A stretch of 64,000 nucleotides of DNA from Massilia yuzhufengensis (GCF_900112225.1 NZ_FOLD01000004.1:62001-126000), one strand, 5' to 3'. Positions 23,755 to 33,170 are shown, counted from the first letter of the stretch. Numbers and translations are program-made. Notes: generated by a model from the sequence alone, not told the origin.

Positions 23755-25011
23755 TCAGCCCTTCGCCACCAGCGCGGCCGGACGCGCCACCGGCGCCTCG
23801 CGGATCGGCAGGTTGATCAGCGCGGCGGCCAGCGCCAGCAGGATGTCGGCGTACCACATCCACGTATAGTCGCCGAAGCGCACGAAACTCAGGCCGCCCA
23901 GCCAGGCGCCGAAGAAGCCGCCGATCTGGTGCGACAGAAGCGTGAGGCCGAACAGCGTGGCCAGGTAGCGCATGCCGAACAGCTTGCCGACCAGGCCGGC
24001 CGTGGGCGGCACGGTGGCCAGCCAGGTGACGCCGAGCGCGCCGGCGAAGATATAAAAGGTCAGCGCGGTCTTGGGCGCCAGCAGGTAGAGCACGATCAGC
24101 ACGGCGCGGCTGGCGTAGATGATCGCCAGCATCGACTTCATGCGGTAGCGGTTGGCCAGCGCGCCGGCGCCCAGGCTGCCGACGATGTTGAACAGGCCGA
24201 TCAGCGCCAGCGCCGTGGCCGAGACCCCGGCCGGCAGCCCGCACAGCGCCACTTCCTGCGGCAGGTGGGTCACCAGGAAGGCAATGTGGAAGCCGCAGGT
24301 GAAGAAGCCTAGATGCAGGCACAGGTAGCTGCGGTCGCGCATGGCAAGGCGCAGCTGTTCGGTAAGGGTGACGCCGGGCGCGCTGGGTGCGGCGGGAGCG
24401 GCCGTTGAAACCAGCGCCGGCGCGGATGGCTTCTTGCCGCGCATGCCCAGCGCCAGCGGGATGGTGAGCAAGGTGGTGGCCGCCATGGTCAGCATCGCCG
24501 CCACCCAGCCGGCGCTGGCGATGATTGCCTGCATCAAGGGCGCGAACACGAACTGGCCGAAGGAGCCGCCGGCATTGATGAAGCCGGACGCGAACTGGCG
24601 CCGCTCGGCCGGCAAGCGCTGGGCGGTGGCGCCGATCAGGATCGAAAAGCTGCCCGCCCCTGCCCCGGCTGCCGACAGCAGGCCCATGGTGAGTAGCAGG
24701 CCCCATTCGGAATCGACGAAAGGCGTGGCGGCGGTGCCGGCGGCGAGCATGATTCCACCGATCACGATCACCCGCGCCGGCCCGTATTTATCGGCGATGG
24801 CGCCGAAGATTGGCTGCGAAGCGCCCCACATCAGCTGGGCCACTGCCATCACGAAACTGATGGTGGCGATGCCCAGGCCGGTTGAGGTATTGATCGGCGA
24901 CAGGAACAGGCCCGTGGTCAGGCGCGCGCCCATCGTGATCATCAGGATGGCGCTGGCGGCCAGGATCAGCATCCAGGCGGCGCGCGGCGTCATGCTTGGT
25001 TGGTGGGTCAT
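23755..25011 (-). CDS. MFS transporter, oxalate/formate-antiporter-like
   Basis: 418 residues with 12 hydrophobic segments. The stretch MGARLTTGLFLSPINTSTGL at TM1 and the following helices resemble the monocarboxylate or OFA-type subgroup of the major facilitator family. FGAIADKYGPARVIVIGG is the family signature loop between TM2 and TM3. Substrate not determinable. A candidate promoter with an internal operator lies just upstream, and a small protein gene follows after 4 bases. Confidence 0.88.
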   Translation of the reverse strand: MTHQPSMTPRAAWMLILAASAILMITMGARLTTGLFLSPINTSTGLGIATISFVMAVAQLMWGASQPIFGAIADKYGPARVIVIGGIMLAAGTAATPFVDSEWGLLLTMGLLSAAGAGAGSFSILIGATAQRLPAERRQFASGFINAGGSFGQFVFAPLMQAIIASAGWVAAMLTMAATTLLTIPLALGMRGKKPSAPALVSTAAPAAPSAPGVTLTEQLRLAMRDRSYLCLHLGFFTCGFHIAFLVTHLPQEVALCGLPAGVSATALALIGLFNIVGSLGAGALANRYRMKSMLAIIYASRAVLIVLYLLAPKTALTFYIFAGALGVTWLATVPPTAGLVGKLFGMRYLATLFGLTLLSHQIGGFFGAWLGGLSFVRFGDYTWMWYADILLALAAALINLPIREAPVARPAALVAKG

Positions 25012-25052
25012 GTGCGGCTCCTCGGCAGACGGGCCCGACGCCGTTCCCGAGC

Positions 25053-25070
25053 ATTATAGTGCATATGCAC
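25053..25070 (-). promoter_or_regulatory. Promoter with palindromic operator for the MFS gene
   Basis: On the minus strand a perfect TATAAT (25058-25053) lies 41 bases upstream of the MFS start codon. Directly before it is the perfect 12-bp palindrome GTGCATATGCAC (25059-25070), occupying the region between -10 and -35, a classic repressor position. A weak -35 candidate (TTGTGT) sits 19 bases upstream of the -10. No regulator gene is adjacent. Confidence 0.6.
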
Positions 25071-25088
25071 GCACATGACACAAGAGCA

Positions 25089-25598
25089 TTATTCCGCCCG
25101 GACCAGCAGCGCCACGGCTTCGGCCGCCATGCCCTCTTCGCGCCCGAGGAAGCCGAGCTTCTCGTTGGTCTTGGCCTTGATGTTCACCTGCTGCGGCGCC
25201 ACGCCCAGGTCTTCGGCGATGCGCGAGACCATCTGCGGGATGTGCGGCGCCATTTTCGGCTGCTGGGCAATGATGGTCGCGTCGATATTGCCGATGGTGT
25301 AGCCGGTGGCGACCACCCGGTGCGCCACTTCGCGCAGCAAGGTGCGCGAATCGGCGCCGGCGAACATCGGGTCGGTATCCGGGAAGTGCTTGCCGATGTC
25401 GCCCAGGGCGGCCGCGCCCAGCAGCGCATCGATGATGGCGTGCAGCAGTACGTCGGCGTCCGAGTGGCCGAGCAGGCCCAGGCGGTGCGGGATGGTCACG
25501 CCGCCGACGATGAGCTTGCGCCCTTCGACCAGCGCGTGGCAGTCATAGCCGGTCCCGATGCGGAAAGGCGGGGTAGGATTATAGGAGGCTTGTACCAT
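25089..25598 (-). CDS. ispF: 2-C-methyl-D-erythritol 2,4-cyclodiphosphate synthase
   Basis: 169 residues. It converts CDP-methylerythritol 2-phosphate to the cyclic diphosphate in the non-mevalonate isoprenoid pathway. Zinc ligands are in [11 protein letters not shown], and [18 protein letters not shown] followed by [12 protein letters not shown] is the family signature. Full length. It follows ispD after 2 bases, the usual ispD-ispF pairing. Confidence 0.97.
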   Translation of the reverse strand: MVQASYNPTPPFRIGTGYDCHALVEGRKLIVGGVTIPHRLGLLGHSDADVLLHAIIDALLGAAALGDIGKHFPDTDPMFAGADSRTLLREVAHRVVATGYTIGNIDATIIAQQPKMAPHIPQMVSRIAEDLGVAPQQVNIKAKTNEKLGFLGREEGMAAEAVALLVRAE

Positions 25599-25600
25599 GG

Positions 25601-26323
25601 TTATCTATTCTGTCCGTTGTCGGTGTGCTGCGAGAACGCTGCCAGGTAGAGTTCGGCGATGCGGATGTCGGCCGGCAGCGTGACTTTAAGGTTGCGGGGA
25701 TGCCCTTCCACCAATCTGGGGGCCAGGCCCAGCGCTTCAACCGCACTGGCGTCATCGGTAATCGCGGACGGGTCGGTCGCCGCGTCCAGCGCGCGGCACA
25801 GCAGCTGGTAGCGGAACATCTGCGGGGTCTGGGCCAGCCACAGCCCGTCGCGCGACACCGTCGCCACCTCGCCCGCCACTGCCCGCTTGACGGTGTCGAC
25901 CACCGGCAGCGCCAGCAGGCCGCCGACCGGGTGCTCACCCGTTTCGACGACCAGGCGCTCGATGAGTTCCGCATCCAGCCCCGGCCTGGCGGCGTCATGC
26001 ACAAGAACCCAGTCATTCAGGGCCACGCTGCCGTGCAGTGCGCGCAGGCCATTGCGAATCGATTCCATGCGGGTGGCGCCGCCGCAGCGCAGCACCGTCA
26101 CGCCCTGCCCCGGCACGATGCTATCGATGAACGGATCATCGGCGCTGACCACGACATAGGTATGGGCGATGCGCGGGCTCGAGAGGAAGGCATCGAGCGT
26201 GTGGCGCAGCATCGGCTTGCCCCCAATGGGCAGGTACTGCTTGGGACTGCCCGCCGCCATGCGGGCGCCAACCCCGGCCGCGGGAATCAGGGCAAGGTAG
26301 CGTGGTACTGCAGCGTTGGTCAT
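25601..26323 (-). CDS. ispD: 2-C-methyl-D-erythritol 4-phosphate cytidylyltransferase
   Basis: 240 residues. It makes CDP-methylerythritol from CTP and MEP in isoprenoid synthesis. The nucleotide-binding loop is [17 protein letters not shown] at the N-terminus; further family motifs are [10 protein letters not shown] and [11 protein letters not shown]. It overlaps the upstream secreted-protein gene by 4 bases (ATGA) and is followed by ispF, so the secreted protein, ispD and ispF share a transcript. Confidence 0.97.
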   Translation of the reverse strand: MTNAAVPRYLALIPAAGVGARMAAGSPKQYLPIGGKPMLRHTLDAFLSSPRIAHTYVVVSADDPFIDSIVPGQGVTVLRCGGATRMESIRNGLRALHGSVALNDWVLVHDAARPGLDAELIERLVVETGEHPVGGLLALPVVDTVKRAVAGEVATVSRDGLWLAQTPQMFRYQLLCRALDAATDPSAITDDASAVEALGLAPRLVEGHPRNLKVTLPADIRIAELYLAAFSQHTDNGQNR

Positions 26324-27018
26324 GATTTCTTGGGTTTTCGTACAGGACGGATCAGCGACTGTACCTCACCTCCGCAAACCTTGCCGAGGCGGGCATATTC
26401 CTGCGGCGAATCGATGGCGGCCTGCAGCGCCTCGACCTTCGCCATTTCGCTTTTAATATACGGCATCCAGCTGCGGTCGATTTCGCGCTGGAGCAGGCCT
26501 TGCGCGTGGCCGATGCGCGCATACAGCGGCTTGTCGGCGAAGCGCCGCTCGAGCGCCAGGCGCACCCGGGCCTCGGCCTTGGGCAGGTAGTCGAGGTAGG
26601 CGGCCAGGTGGCGCTTTTCGTGCGCCAGCACTTCATCGTAAGCGCAGGAACCGGGCGCGAACTCGCGGCTCACGTAGACCACGATGGGCGGATAGACCAG
26701 GCCCACTTCGATGTGCGGGGCGATGCATTCGTAGCCGCTGGCCGGGTCGCTCAGCAGGCGCCCGCCGACGTTGATGCTCACGCGCGACTCGGTGCGCGTG
26801 AGGCCCAGCACGACCTGGCCGGCGCGCGCGCCACCCTTCATCGCGGTCAGCGAGCGGTAGCCGATGCTGTTATCGATCCGGAAGCCGTTCTGGGTACCGG
26901 TGAGCACCGACAGGGTCTCGCCGATCGTGTCTTCGCAGCGCGCCTGGAAATCGGTGCGCTGGGCCGCGCATGCAGCGGCTGCCCAGCACCACAAAGCGAG
27001 CGCGAGCAGCCACTTCAT
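26320..27018 (-). CDS. Secreted protein with HExxH motif, DUF922-like, unknown function
   Basis: 232 residues with a clean signal peptide (MKWLLALALWCWAAAACAAQ). The mature protein contains AHEKRHLAAYLDYL at about residue 132-145: a HExxH pair in a helix, as in zinc metalloproteases and in DUF922-type secreted proteins. Two cysteines (ARCED, YECIA) and a third (GSCAYDE) could form disulfides. A basic tail (RPVRKPKKS) closes it. The stop overlaps ispD by four bases, so it leads the ispD-ispF transcript, and the NUDIX gene upstream lies 4 bases away. Function unknown; peptidase activity is only suggested by the motif. Confidence 0.72.
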   Translation of the reverse strand: MKWLLALALWCWAAAACAAQRTDFQARCEDTIGETLSVLTGTQNGFRIDNSIGYRSLTAMKGGARAGQVVLGLTRTESRVSINVGGRLLSDPASGYECIAPHIEVGLVYPPIVVYVSREFAPGSCAYDEVLAHEKRHLAAYLDYLPKAEARVRLALERRFADKPLYARIGHAQGLLQREIDRSWMPYIKSEMAKVEALQAAIDSPQEYARLGKVCGGEVQSLIRPVRKPKKS

Positions 27019-27022
27019 GGGC

Positions 27023-27580
27023 TCACGCCGGGGTCCAGCTGCCGGACAGGATCTTTTCCAGCCAGAAGGCGCCGATGATGGTCTTCACATCGGTGATCTC
27101 GCCGCGCCGCACCATCTCCAGCAGCTCGGGCACGGTAGCGGTGAAGGTTTCCAGGAATTCGCCGTCGTCGAGCTTTTGCTCGCCATCCACCAGGTCTTCG
27201 GCCAGGAACAATTCCAGGTGCTCGTCCGAATAGGCAATGGCGTTGTGGATCGTGCAGACGAAGCGCCACTTGCTGGCCGAGTAGCCGGTCTCTTCTTCCA
27301 GTTCGCGCTTGGCGCAGGCAAGGTGGTCTTCGCCCGGATCGATCTTCCCGGCCGGGAACTCAATGAATACCTGGGAATTGGGATAGCGGAACTGGCGTTC
27401 CAGCAGCACGCGGCCATCGGGCAGCAGCGGCAGGATCACGACGGCGCCCGGGTGGCGGATCAGCTCGCGGTGGCTGGTCTTGCCATCGGGCAGGCGCACC
27501 TGGTCGCGTTCTACTTTGAGGAAGGGGCCGTCATAGACGACCCCGCCGTCGATGCGGGTTTCTTTGAGATTGACCGTCAT
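27023..27580 (-). CDS. NUDIX hydrolase, ADP-ribose pyrophosphatase type
   Basis: 185 residues from the ATG at 27580. The Nudix box is complete: GKIDPGEDHLACAKRELEEETG (positions about 27300-27366), with the metal-binding REXXEE core RELEEETG. N-terminal ERQFRYPNSQVFIEFPAGK is typical of the ADP-ribose pyrophosphatase (NudF/YffH) subgroup, which cleaves ADP-ribose to AMP and ribose 5-phosphate. The start was chosen over an upstream reading frame that runs through repeat C. In related betaproteobacteria this gene follows the complex I operon, as here. Confidence 0.93.
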   Translation of the reverse strand: MTVNLKETRIDGGVVYDGPFLKVERDQVRLPDGKTSHRELIRHPGAVVILPLLPDGRVLLERQFRYPNSQVFIEFPAGKIDPGEDHLACAKRELEEETGYSASKWRFVCTIHNAIAYSDEHLELFLAEDLVDGEQKLDDGEFLETFTATVPELLEMVRRGEITDVKTIIGAFWLEKILSGSWTPA

Positions 27581-27602
27581 GCAGGCTCCGTTATTGATAC
27601 AC

Positions 27603-27713
27603 GTAGGGTAGCCGGCTCTGCCGGCCGCGCGTCCAGACCTGGCATGCGCAGCGCAAGGACGTCGCGAGACGCACACGCCGCGCGAACGCGGCCGGCGAAG
27701 CCGGCCACCCTAC
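27603..27713. repeat. Inverted pair of palindromic repeats, family C
   Basis: GTAGGGT then GCCGGC...GCCGGCCGCG at 27603-27631, and its near-exact inverse at 27679-27713 (CGCGGCCGGC...GCCGGC then ACCCTAC), separated by 47 bp. Each arm is itself palindromic. The block fills the gap between the DUF2818 stop and the NUDIX start and could end or attenuate the long complex I transcript. Confidence 0.75.
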
Positions 27714-28043
27714 CTAGCGGCGTTGCTTGCGTAAGTACCGAAGGACGAATCCGGGAAACGCCAGCACCAGGAACAGGCAGCCGGTGATCGCATAGAACTC
27801 CCAGTTCTGCGCGAACACGCCACCGATCCGGGATTCCAGGGCGCGCGCCAGGAAGCCGACGACAAAGTATAGAACAATTAACTCAAGCAAGCGCAGGGCA
27901 AGCGGCTTGGTGCGCGGGGAGCCGTCACCGGCGGGCCTGGCCTTGAGGGAAACAAGGCCGAACACGCGCTCGGTGAGGAAAGGCAGGTTGGCAGCCGCGA
28001 TCGACATCGCGACTACCAGCCACACAGCCAGGGAAGAATCCAA
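27714..28043 (-). CDS. DUF2818 family membrane protein
   Basis: 109 residues with three hydrophobic segments (about 4-20, 50-70, 82-102) and a basic C-terminus (RYLRKQRR). It matches DUF2818, a family I know mainly from betaproteobacteria directly after nuoN. The start codon appears to be TTG at 28043 (the next ATG would remove the first transmembrane helix). It lies 9 bases after nuoN and probably belongs to the same transcript; a role in complex I assembly is a guess from this position. Confidence 0.85.
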   Translation of the reverse strand: MDSSLAVWLVVAMSIAAANLPFLTERVFGLVSLKARPAGDGSPRTKPLALRLLELIVLYFVVGFLARALESRIGGVFAQNWEFYAITGCLFLVLAFPGFVLRYLRKQRR

Positions 28044-28052
28044 GCTGGTCTC

Positions 28053-29567
28053 TTACTTGGCGAGGGTCGCCTGCATGGCGCTGTAGCACACCGCCAGCAG
28101 CCAGCCCGGGATCACGCCCAGCACGATCACGGCCAGGCCGTTGAGCGACATCACCACGCGCATGTCGGCCGGGGTGTGGATCGCCGCGGTGTCGGCTGCG
28201 TCGTCGAACCAGATGGTCTTGACGATGCGCAGGTAGTAATACGCGCCCACCAGCGAGAACATCACGGCCACGACGGCCAGCCACACCATGCCTGCGTTGG
28301 CCACTGCCTGCAGCACGGCCCACTTGGCCATGAAGCCGACCATCGGCGGCACGCCGGCCAGCGAGAACATCAGGATGGTCATGACGATCGCGAACCACGG
28401 CGAGCGCTTGCCGAGGCCCTTGAAGTCCGCAATGTTCTCGGCTTCGTGGCCGGCGCGCGCCAGCATCATGATCAGGCCGAAGCTGCCGACCGTGGTCAGC
28501 ACGTAGGTGATCATGTAGTAGACCGCGGCGCTGTACGAGGAAGCGGCATCGCTGCTGTCGCCGTTCACGACCCCGGTCATCATGCCGAGCAGGACGAAGC
28601 CCATCTGCGCGATGGTCGAATAGGCAAGCATGCGCTTGATGTTGGTCTGGGCGATCGCGGTGATGTTGCCGATCGCCAGCGACAGAACGGCCAGCACCAT
28701 CAGCATCTGCTGCCAGTCGAAGGCCATGGCAGGCAGGGCTTCGACCAGGATGCGGATGGTCATGGCGAGGGTGGCCAGCTTCGGCGCACCGCCCAGCAGC
28801 AAGGTGACCGCGGTCGGCGAACCCTGGTAGACGTCCGGCACCCACATGTGGAACGGGACGGCGCCGAGCTTGAAGGCCAGGCCGGCGACGATGAACACCA
28901 GGCCGAACACCAGGATGGTCGGGTTGGCGCCATTGGCGGCGGTGACCTGTCCGATGGTGGTGATGTCGAGCGTGCCGGTGGCGCCGTAGACCATCGAGAT
29001 GCCATACAGCAGGAAGCCCGAAGCCAGTGCGCCGAGGATGAAGTACTTCATCGCCGCTTCGGTCGAGACCGCGTGATCGCGGCGCAGTGCCACCAGCGCG
29101 TATAGCGACAGCGACATCAGTTCCAGGCCCAGGTAGAGCGACAGCATGCTGTTACCCGAGATCATGATCATCTGGCCCAGCATCGAGAACAGGGCGAGCA
29201 CGTAGAACTCGCCGCCCAGGTTACCGGACATCATGCCGCGGTCGCCCGAATACTGGCGCGAATACACCAGGGTCATGGCGGTGGCCAGGTAGGTGAACAG
29301 CTTGAGCAGGTTGCCCAGCGGGTCGGACACGTACATGCCGCTGAAGGTGTACACCGTCGCGCCGGAATTGAAATCGGCGAACGAGAGCACGGCGCAGCCG
29401 CCGATGGTCAGCAAGGTCAGCGCGTAGGTCAGGTTGCGCTTGCCTTCCTTCAGGAACATATCGATCAGCAAGATCGCGGAAGCCGCGATCAGCAGGAAGA
29501 TTTCGGCATAGACCGGCACCAGGTTGGTGTCGGCCGCCGTGAGCAGGGTGGAGTTGATTTCGTTCAT
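28053..29567 (-). CDS. nuoN: NADH-quinone oxidoreductase subunit N
   Basis: 504 residues, about 14 transmembrane helices. One of the three antiporter-like proton-pumping subunits of complex I, next to NuoJ/K at the membrane-arm junction. Family features include GLELMSLSLYALVALRRD (with the conserved Glu) and VPFHMWVPDVYQGSPTAV with the channel residues. It lies 7 bases after nuoM. Last nuo gene of the operon. Confidence 0.97.
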   Translation of the reverse strand: MNEINSTLLTAADTNLVPVYAEIFLLIAASAILLIDMFLKEGKRNLTYALTLLTIGGCAVLSFADFNSGATVYTFSGMYVSDPLGNLLKLFTYLATAMTLVYSRQYSGDRGMMSGNLGGEFYVLALFSMLGQMIMISGNSMLSLYLGLELMSLSLYALVALRRDHAVSTEAAMKYFILGALASGFLLYGISMVYGATGTLDITTIGQVTAANGANPTILVFGLVFIVAGLAFKLGAVPFHMWVPDVYQGSPTAVTLLLGGAPKLATLAMTIRILVEALPAMAFDWQQMLMVLAVLSLAIGNITAIAQTNIKRMLAYSTIAQMGFVLLGMMTGVVNGDSSDAASSYSAAVYYMITYVLTTVGSFGLIMMLARAGHEAENIADFKGLGKRSPWFAIVMTILMFSLAGVPPMVGFMAKWAVLQAVANAGMVWLAVVAVMFSLVGAYYYLRIVKTIWFDDAADTAAIHTPADMRVVMSLNGLAVIVLGVIPGWLLAVCYSAMQATLAK

Positions 29568-29574
29568 GGCTTAT

Positions 29575-31071
29575 TTAGGGCACTTTGCTGACTGCGACGT
29601 GTTGCAGGAGGTCCGAGACCGAGACCTGCAGCGTTTCTGCGATAGGCGCCGGGTACAGGCCCATCCACAGGGTGGCGATGGCCAGCACGCCCAGGATGAA
29701 GAATTCGCGGCCGTTCAGGTCGGTCAGGGCGGCGACGTTCTTGTTGCCCACCGGGCCGAACACGACGCGCTTGACCATCCACAGCGAGTAGGCCGCGCCC
29801 AGGATGAGGGCGGTGCCAGCCAGCAGGCCAGTCCAGAAGTTGAACTCGACGGCGCCCAGGATGACCATGAATTCGCCGATGAAGCCCGAGGTGGCGGGCA
29901 GGCCGGCATTGGCCATCGAGAACAGCACGGCGAAGGCGGCGAACTTCGGCATCGTGTTGACCACTCCTCCGTAGTCGGCGATTTCACGCGAGTGCACGCG
30001 GTCGTACAGCACGCCGATGCACAGGAACATCGCGCCCGACACGAAGCCGTGCGAGATCGACTGCATCAGGCCGCCCTGCACGCCCATGTCGTTGAAGATG
30101 AAGAAGCCCAGGGTCACGAAACCCATGTGCGCGATCGACGAATAGGCGACCAGTTTCTTCATGTCCTTCTGCACTAGGGCCACCAGGCCGATGTAGATCA
30201 CGGCAATCAAGGAAAGCACGATGACGACCGGGGCCAGGTAGTGCGAGGCGTCCGGGGTGATCGGCAGCGAGAAGCGCAGGAAACCGTAGGCGCCCAACTT
30301 CAGCATGATCGCGGCCAGCACCACGGAACCGCCGGTCGGCGCTTCCACGTGGGCGTCCGGCAGCCAGGTGTGCACCGGCCACATCGGCACCTTCACGGCG
30401 AAAGCCATGAAGAAGGCCACGAAGATCAGGATCTGCTCGTTGAGCGTGAGCGGCAGCTTGTGCCATTCGAGGATGTCGAAGGAGCCCGAAGCGTTATACA
30501 GGTAGACGATCGCGACCAGGGTCAGCAGCGAGCCGAAGAACGTGTACAGGAAGAACTTGAATGCTGCATACACCCGGTTCGGGCCGCCAAACACGCCGAT
30601 GATGATGTACATCGGGATCAAGGTGGCTTCGAAGAAGAAGTAGAACAGCAAGCCGTCCATCGACACGAACACGCCGATCATCAGGCCCGACAGGATCAGG
30701 AAGGAACCCATGTACTGGCCGACGCGCTCGTCGATCACTTCCCAGGCCGCCAGCACCACGATGATGGTGATGAAGGCGGTCAGCGGGACGAACCACAGCG
30801 ACAGGCCGTCGACGCCGAGCTTGTAGAACACGTTGAAGCGCTCGATCCAGCTGGCCACTTCATAGAACTGCATGCCGTGGGCGGCGCTGTCGAAGTTCAT
30901 GATCAGCGGCAGGGTCGGCAGGAAGGCGACCACGGCGCCGCTGAGTGCCAGCATCCGGGTCAGCCCCTTGTTGCCTTCGCGTCCGATGGCCAAAATAATC
31001 AGGCCGAACAGGATCGGGAGCCAGATCGCCAGGCTCAGGTAAGGAGGAAATGTAGAAATTGACTGCATCAT
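29575..31071 (-). CDS. nuoM: NADH-quinone oxidoreductase subunit M
   Basis: 498 residues, about 14 helices. Antiporter-like proton channel subunit. Recognisable segments: FYFFFEATLIPMYIIIGVFG with the conserved membrane Glu, then KVPMWPVHTWLPDAHVEAP and VAYSSIAHMGFVTLG with conserved lysines and histidines of the proton path. It follows nuoL after 26 bases. Full length. Confidence 0.97.
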   Translation of the reverse strand: MMQSISTFPPYLSLAIWLPILFGLIILAIGREGNKGLTRMLALSGAVVAFLPTLPLIMNFDSAAHGMQFYEVASWIERFNVFYKLGVDGLSLWFVPLTAFITIIVVLAAWEVIDERVGQYMGSFLILSGLMIGVFVSMDGLLFYFFFEATLIPMYIIIGVFGGPNRVYAAFKFFLYTFFGSLLTLVAIVYLYNASGSFDILEWHKLPLTLNEQILIFVAFFMAFAVKVPMWPVHTWLPDAHVEAPTGGSVVLAAIMLKLGAYGFLRFSLPITPDASHYLAPVVIVLSLIAVIYIGLVALVQKDMKKLVAYSSIAHMGFVTLGFFIFNDMGVQGGLMQSISHGFVSGAMFLCIGVLYDRVHSREIADYGGVVNTMPKFAAFAVLFSMANAGLPATSGFIGEFMVILGAVEFNFWTGLLAGTALILGAAYSLWMVKRVVFGPVGNKNVAALTDLNGREFFILGVLAIATLWMGLYPAPIAETLQVSVSDLLQHVAVSKVP

Positions 31072-31097
31072 TTTTCGCTTTTCTTATCGTGTCCTGA

Positions 31098-33170
31098 TTA
31101 ACCGCGCCAGAACGGGAAGAAGTACAGCAGGGTTGCCAGCACGCCGGCGATCATGAAGAACGCGTAGTGATAGATGTAGCCCGTCTGGATGTTCCGCACC
31201 ACGGTCGAGAACCAGCCGACCAGCTTGGCCGAGCCGTTGACCAGCAGGCCGTCGATCAGGCCACGGTCGCCCACTTTCCACAGGCCGCCGCCCACGGCGC
31301 GCGCGCCGCCGGCGAACACTGCCTGGTTGAACTTGTCCATGTAGTACTTGTTGTCCAGCAGGGTGTGCAGGAACTTGAACTTGGCATAGAACCAGGCCGG
31401 GACGCGCGGGTTGATCATGTAGCAGTAGTAGGCGGCAACGACACCAGCCAGCGCCAGCCAGAACGGTGCGGTCTGCAGGCCGTGGATCGCCATCGCGGCC
31501 GCGCCATGGAACTCTTCGCGCAGGGTCGCCATCGCGGTGTGGTTCTCGCCGATGAAGATCACGTCCTTGAAGAAGTCGCCGTGCAGCATCGGGCCGATCG
31601 CCAGGTAACCGATGATCACCGACGGGATCGCCAGCAGGATCAGCGGCAGGGTCACGACCAGCGGCGACTCGTGCGGCTTGTCGCCCGGCTGCAGGCCATG
31701 GTGGTGATGGTCGTCGCCATGGTCGTCGTGAGCGTCTTCTTCGTGGTGGGCATCCGAATCATGCCCTTCGCTGTGCTTGACCGGATGGTTCCAGCGCGAT
31801 TCGCCATGGAACACCAGGAAGTACATGCGGAACGAGTAGAAGGCGGTCACGAACACGCCGGCCAGCACCGCAAAGTTCGCGAAGCCTGCGCCCGGGATGT
31901 TCGACGCGTGCACCGCTTCGATGATCGAATCTTTCGAGTAGAAACCGGCGAAGAACGGGGTGCCGATCAGGGCCAGCGAACCGAGCAGCGAAGTGATCCA
32001 GGTGATCGGCATGTACTTGCGCAGGCCGCCCATGTTGCGCATGTCCTGGTCATGGTGCATGCCGATGATGACCGAACCGGCGCCAAGGAAGAGCAGCGCC
32101 TTGAAGAAGGCGTGGGTCATCAGGTGGAACACGGCCACCGAGTAGGCCGAGGCGCCCAGCGCCACGGTCATGTAGCCCAGCTGCGACAGCGTCGAGTAAG
32201 CGACCACGCGCTTGATGTCGTTCTGGATGATGCCCAGGAAGCCCATGAACAGCGCGGTGATCGAACCGATGACGATGACGAAGCTCAAGGCGGTATCGGA
32301 CAGCTCGAACAGCGGCGACATGCGGGCCACCATGAAGATGCCGGCGGTCACCATGGTCGCGGCGTGGATCAGGGCCGAGATCGGGGTTGGGCCTTCCATC
32401 GAGTCCGGCAGCCAGACGTGCAGCGGGAACTGGGCCGATTTGCCCATGGCGCCGATGAACAGGCAGATACAGGCGGCGGTGAGCAGCGGCCAGTCGGTGC
32501 CCGGCACCGTCATGGTCGCCAGCGTGGCGCTTTTCGCGAACACTTCGTCGTACTGCATCGAGCCGGCGGCGGCCAGCAGCAGGCCGATACCGAGGATGAA
32601 GCCGAAGTCGCCCACGCGATTGACCAGGAAGGCCTTCATGTTGGCGAAGATCGCGGTCGGGCGGGTGTACCAGAAGCCGATCAGCAGGTAAGAGACCAGG
32701 CCCACCGCTTCCCAGCCGAAGAACAGCTGCAGGAAGTTGTTGGACATGACCAGCATCAGCATCGAGAACGTGAACAGCGAGATGTACGAGAAGAAGCGGT
32801 TATAGCCTTCGTCCTCGGCCATGTAGCCGATCGTGTAGATGTGCACCATCAGCGACACCGAGGTCACCACGCACATCATCATTGCCGACAGCGCGTCGAT
32901 CTGGAAGCCCACCGCCAGCTTGAGGCCGGCGACGTTCATCCAGGTATAGATGTCGCCATTGAAAGTCGCACCATCCATGACGGCCATCAGGGTCTGCACC
33001 GAGATGACCAGCGCAATGAACACGCCGAGGATGGTTGCCGTGTGGGAGACCTTGCGGCCGACCACGTTGCCGAAGAACTTGGTGCCGAGCAGGCCGGCGA
33101 TTGCCGAGCCCACGAGCGGCGCCAGCGGTACCGCCAGCAGAAGATCAGGATTGAGGATTTGCCCCGCCAT
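31098..33170 (-). CDS. nuoL: NADH-quinone oxidoreductase subunit L
   Basis: 690 residues, about 16 helices including the long lateral helix at the C-terminal end that braces the membrane arm. Typical segments are FFGWEAVGLVSYLLIGFWY and FPLHVWLPDSMEGPTPISA. A cytoplasmic-side or periplasmic loop at about residues 460-500 is strikingly His/Asp-rich (AHHEEDAHDDHGDDHHHHG), before PHESPLVVTLPL. It follows nuoK after 41 bases. Distal proton-pumping subunit. Confidence 0.97.
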   Translation of the reverse strand: MAGQILNPDLLLAVPLAPLVGSAIAGLLGTKFFGNVVGRKVSHTATILGVFIALVISVQTLMAVMDGATFNGDIYTWMNVAGLKLAVGFQIDALSAMMMCVVTSVSLMVHIYTIGYMAEDEGYNRFFSYISLFTFSMLMLVMSNNFLQLFFGWEAVGLVSYLLIGFWYTRPTAIFANMKAFLVNRVGDFGFILGIGLLLAAAGSMQYDEVFAKSATLATMTVPGTDWPLLTAACICLFIGAMGKSAQFPLHVWLPDSMEGPTPISALIHAATMVTAGIFMVARMSPLFELSDTALSFVIVIGSITALFMGFLGIIQNDIKRVVAYSTLSQLGYMTVALGASAYSVAVFHLMTHAFFKALLFLGAGSVIIGMHHDQDMRNMGGLRKYMPITWITSLLGSLALIGTPFFAGFYSKDSIIEAVHASNIPGAGFANFAVLAGVFVTAFYSFRMYFLVFHGESRWNHPVKHSEGHDSDAHHEEDAHDDHGDDHHHHGLQPGDKPHESPLVVTLPLILLAIPSVIIGYLAIGPMLHGDFFKDVIFIGENHTAMATLREEFHGAAAMAIHGLQTAPFWLALAGVVAAYYCYMINPRVPAWFYAKFKFLHTLLDNKYYMDKFNQAVFAGGARAVGGGLWKVGDRGLIDGLLVNGSAKLVGWFSTVVRNIQTGYIYHYAFFMIAGVLATLLYFFPFWRG

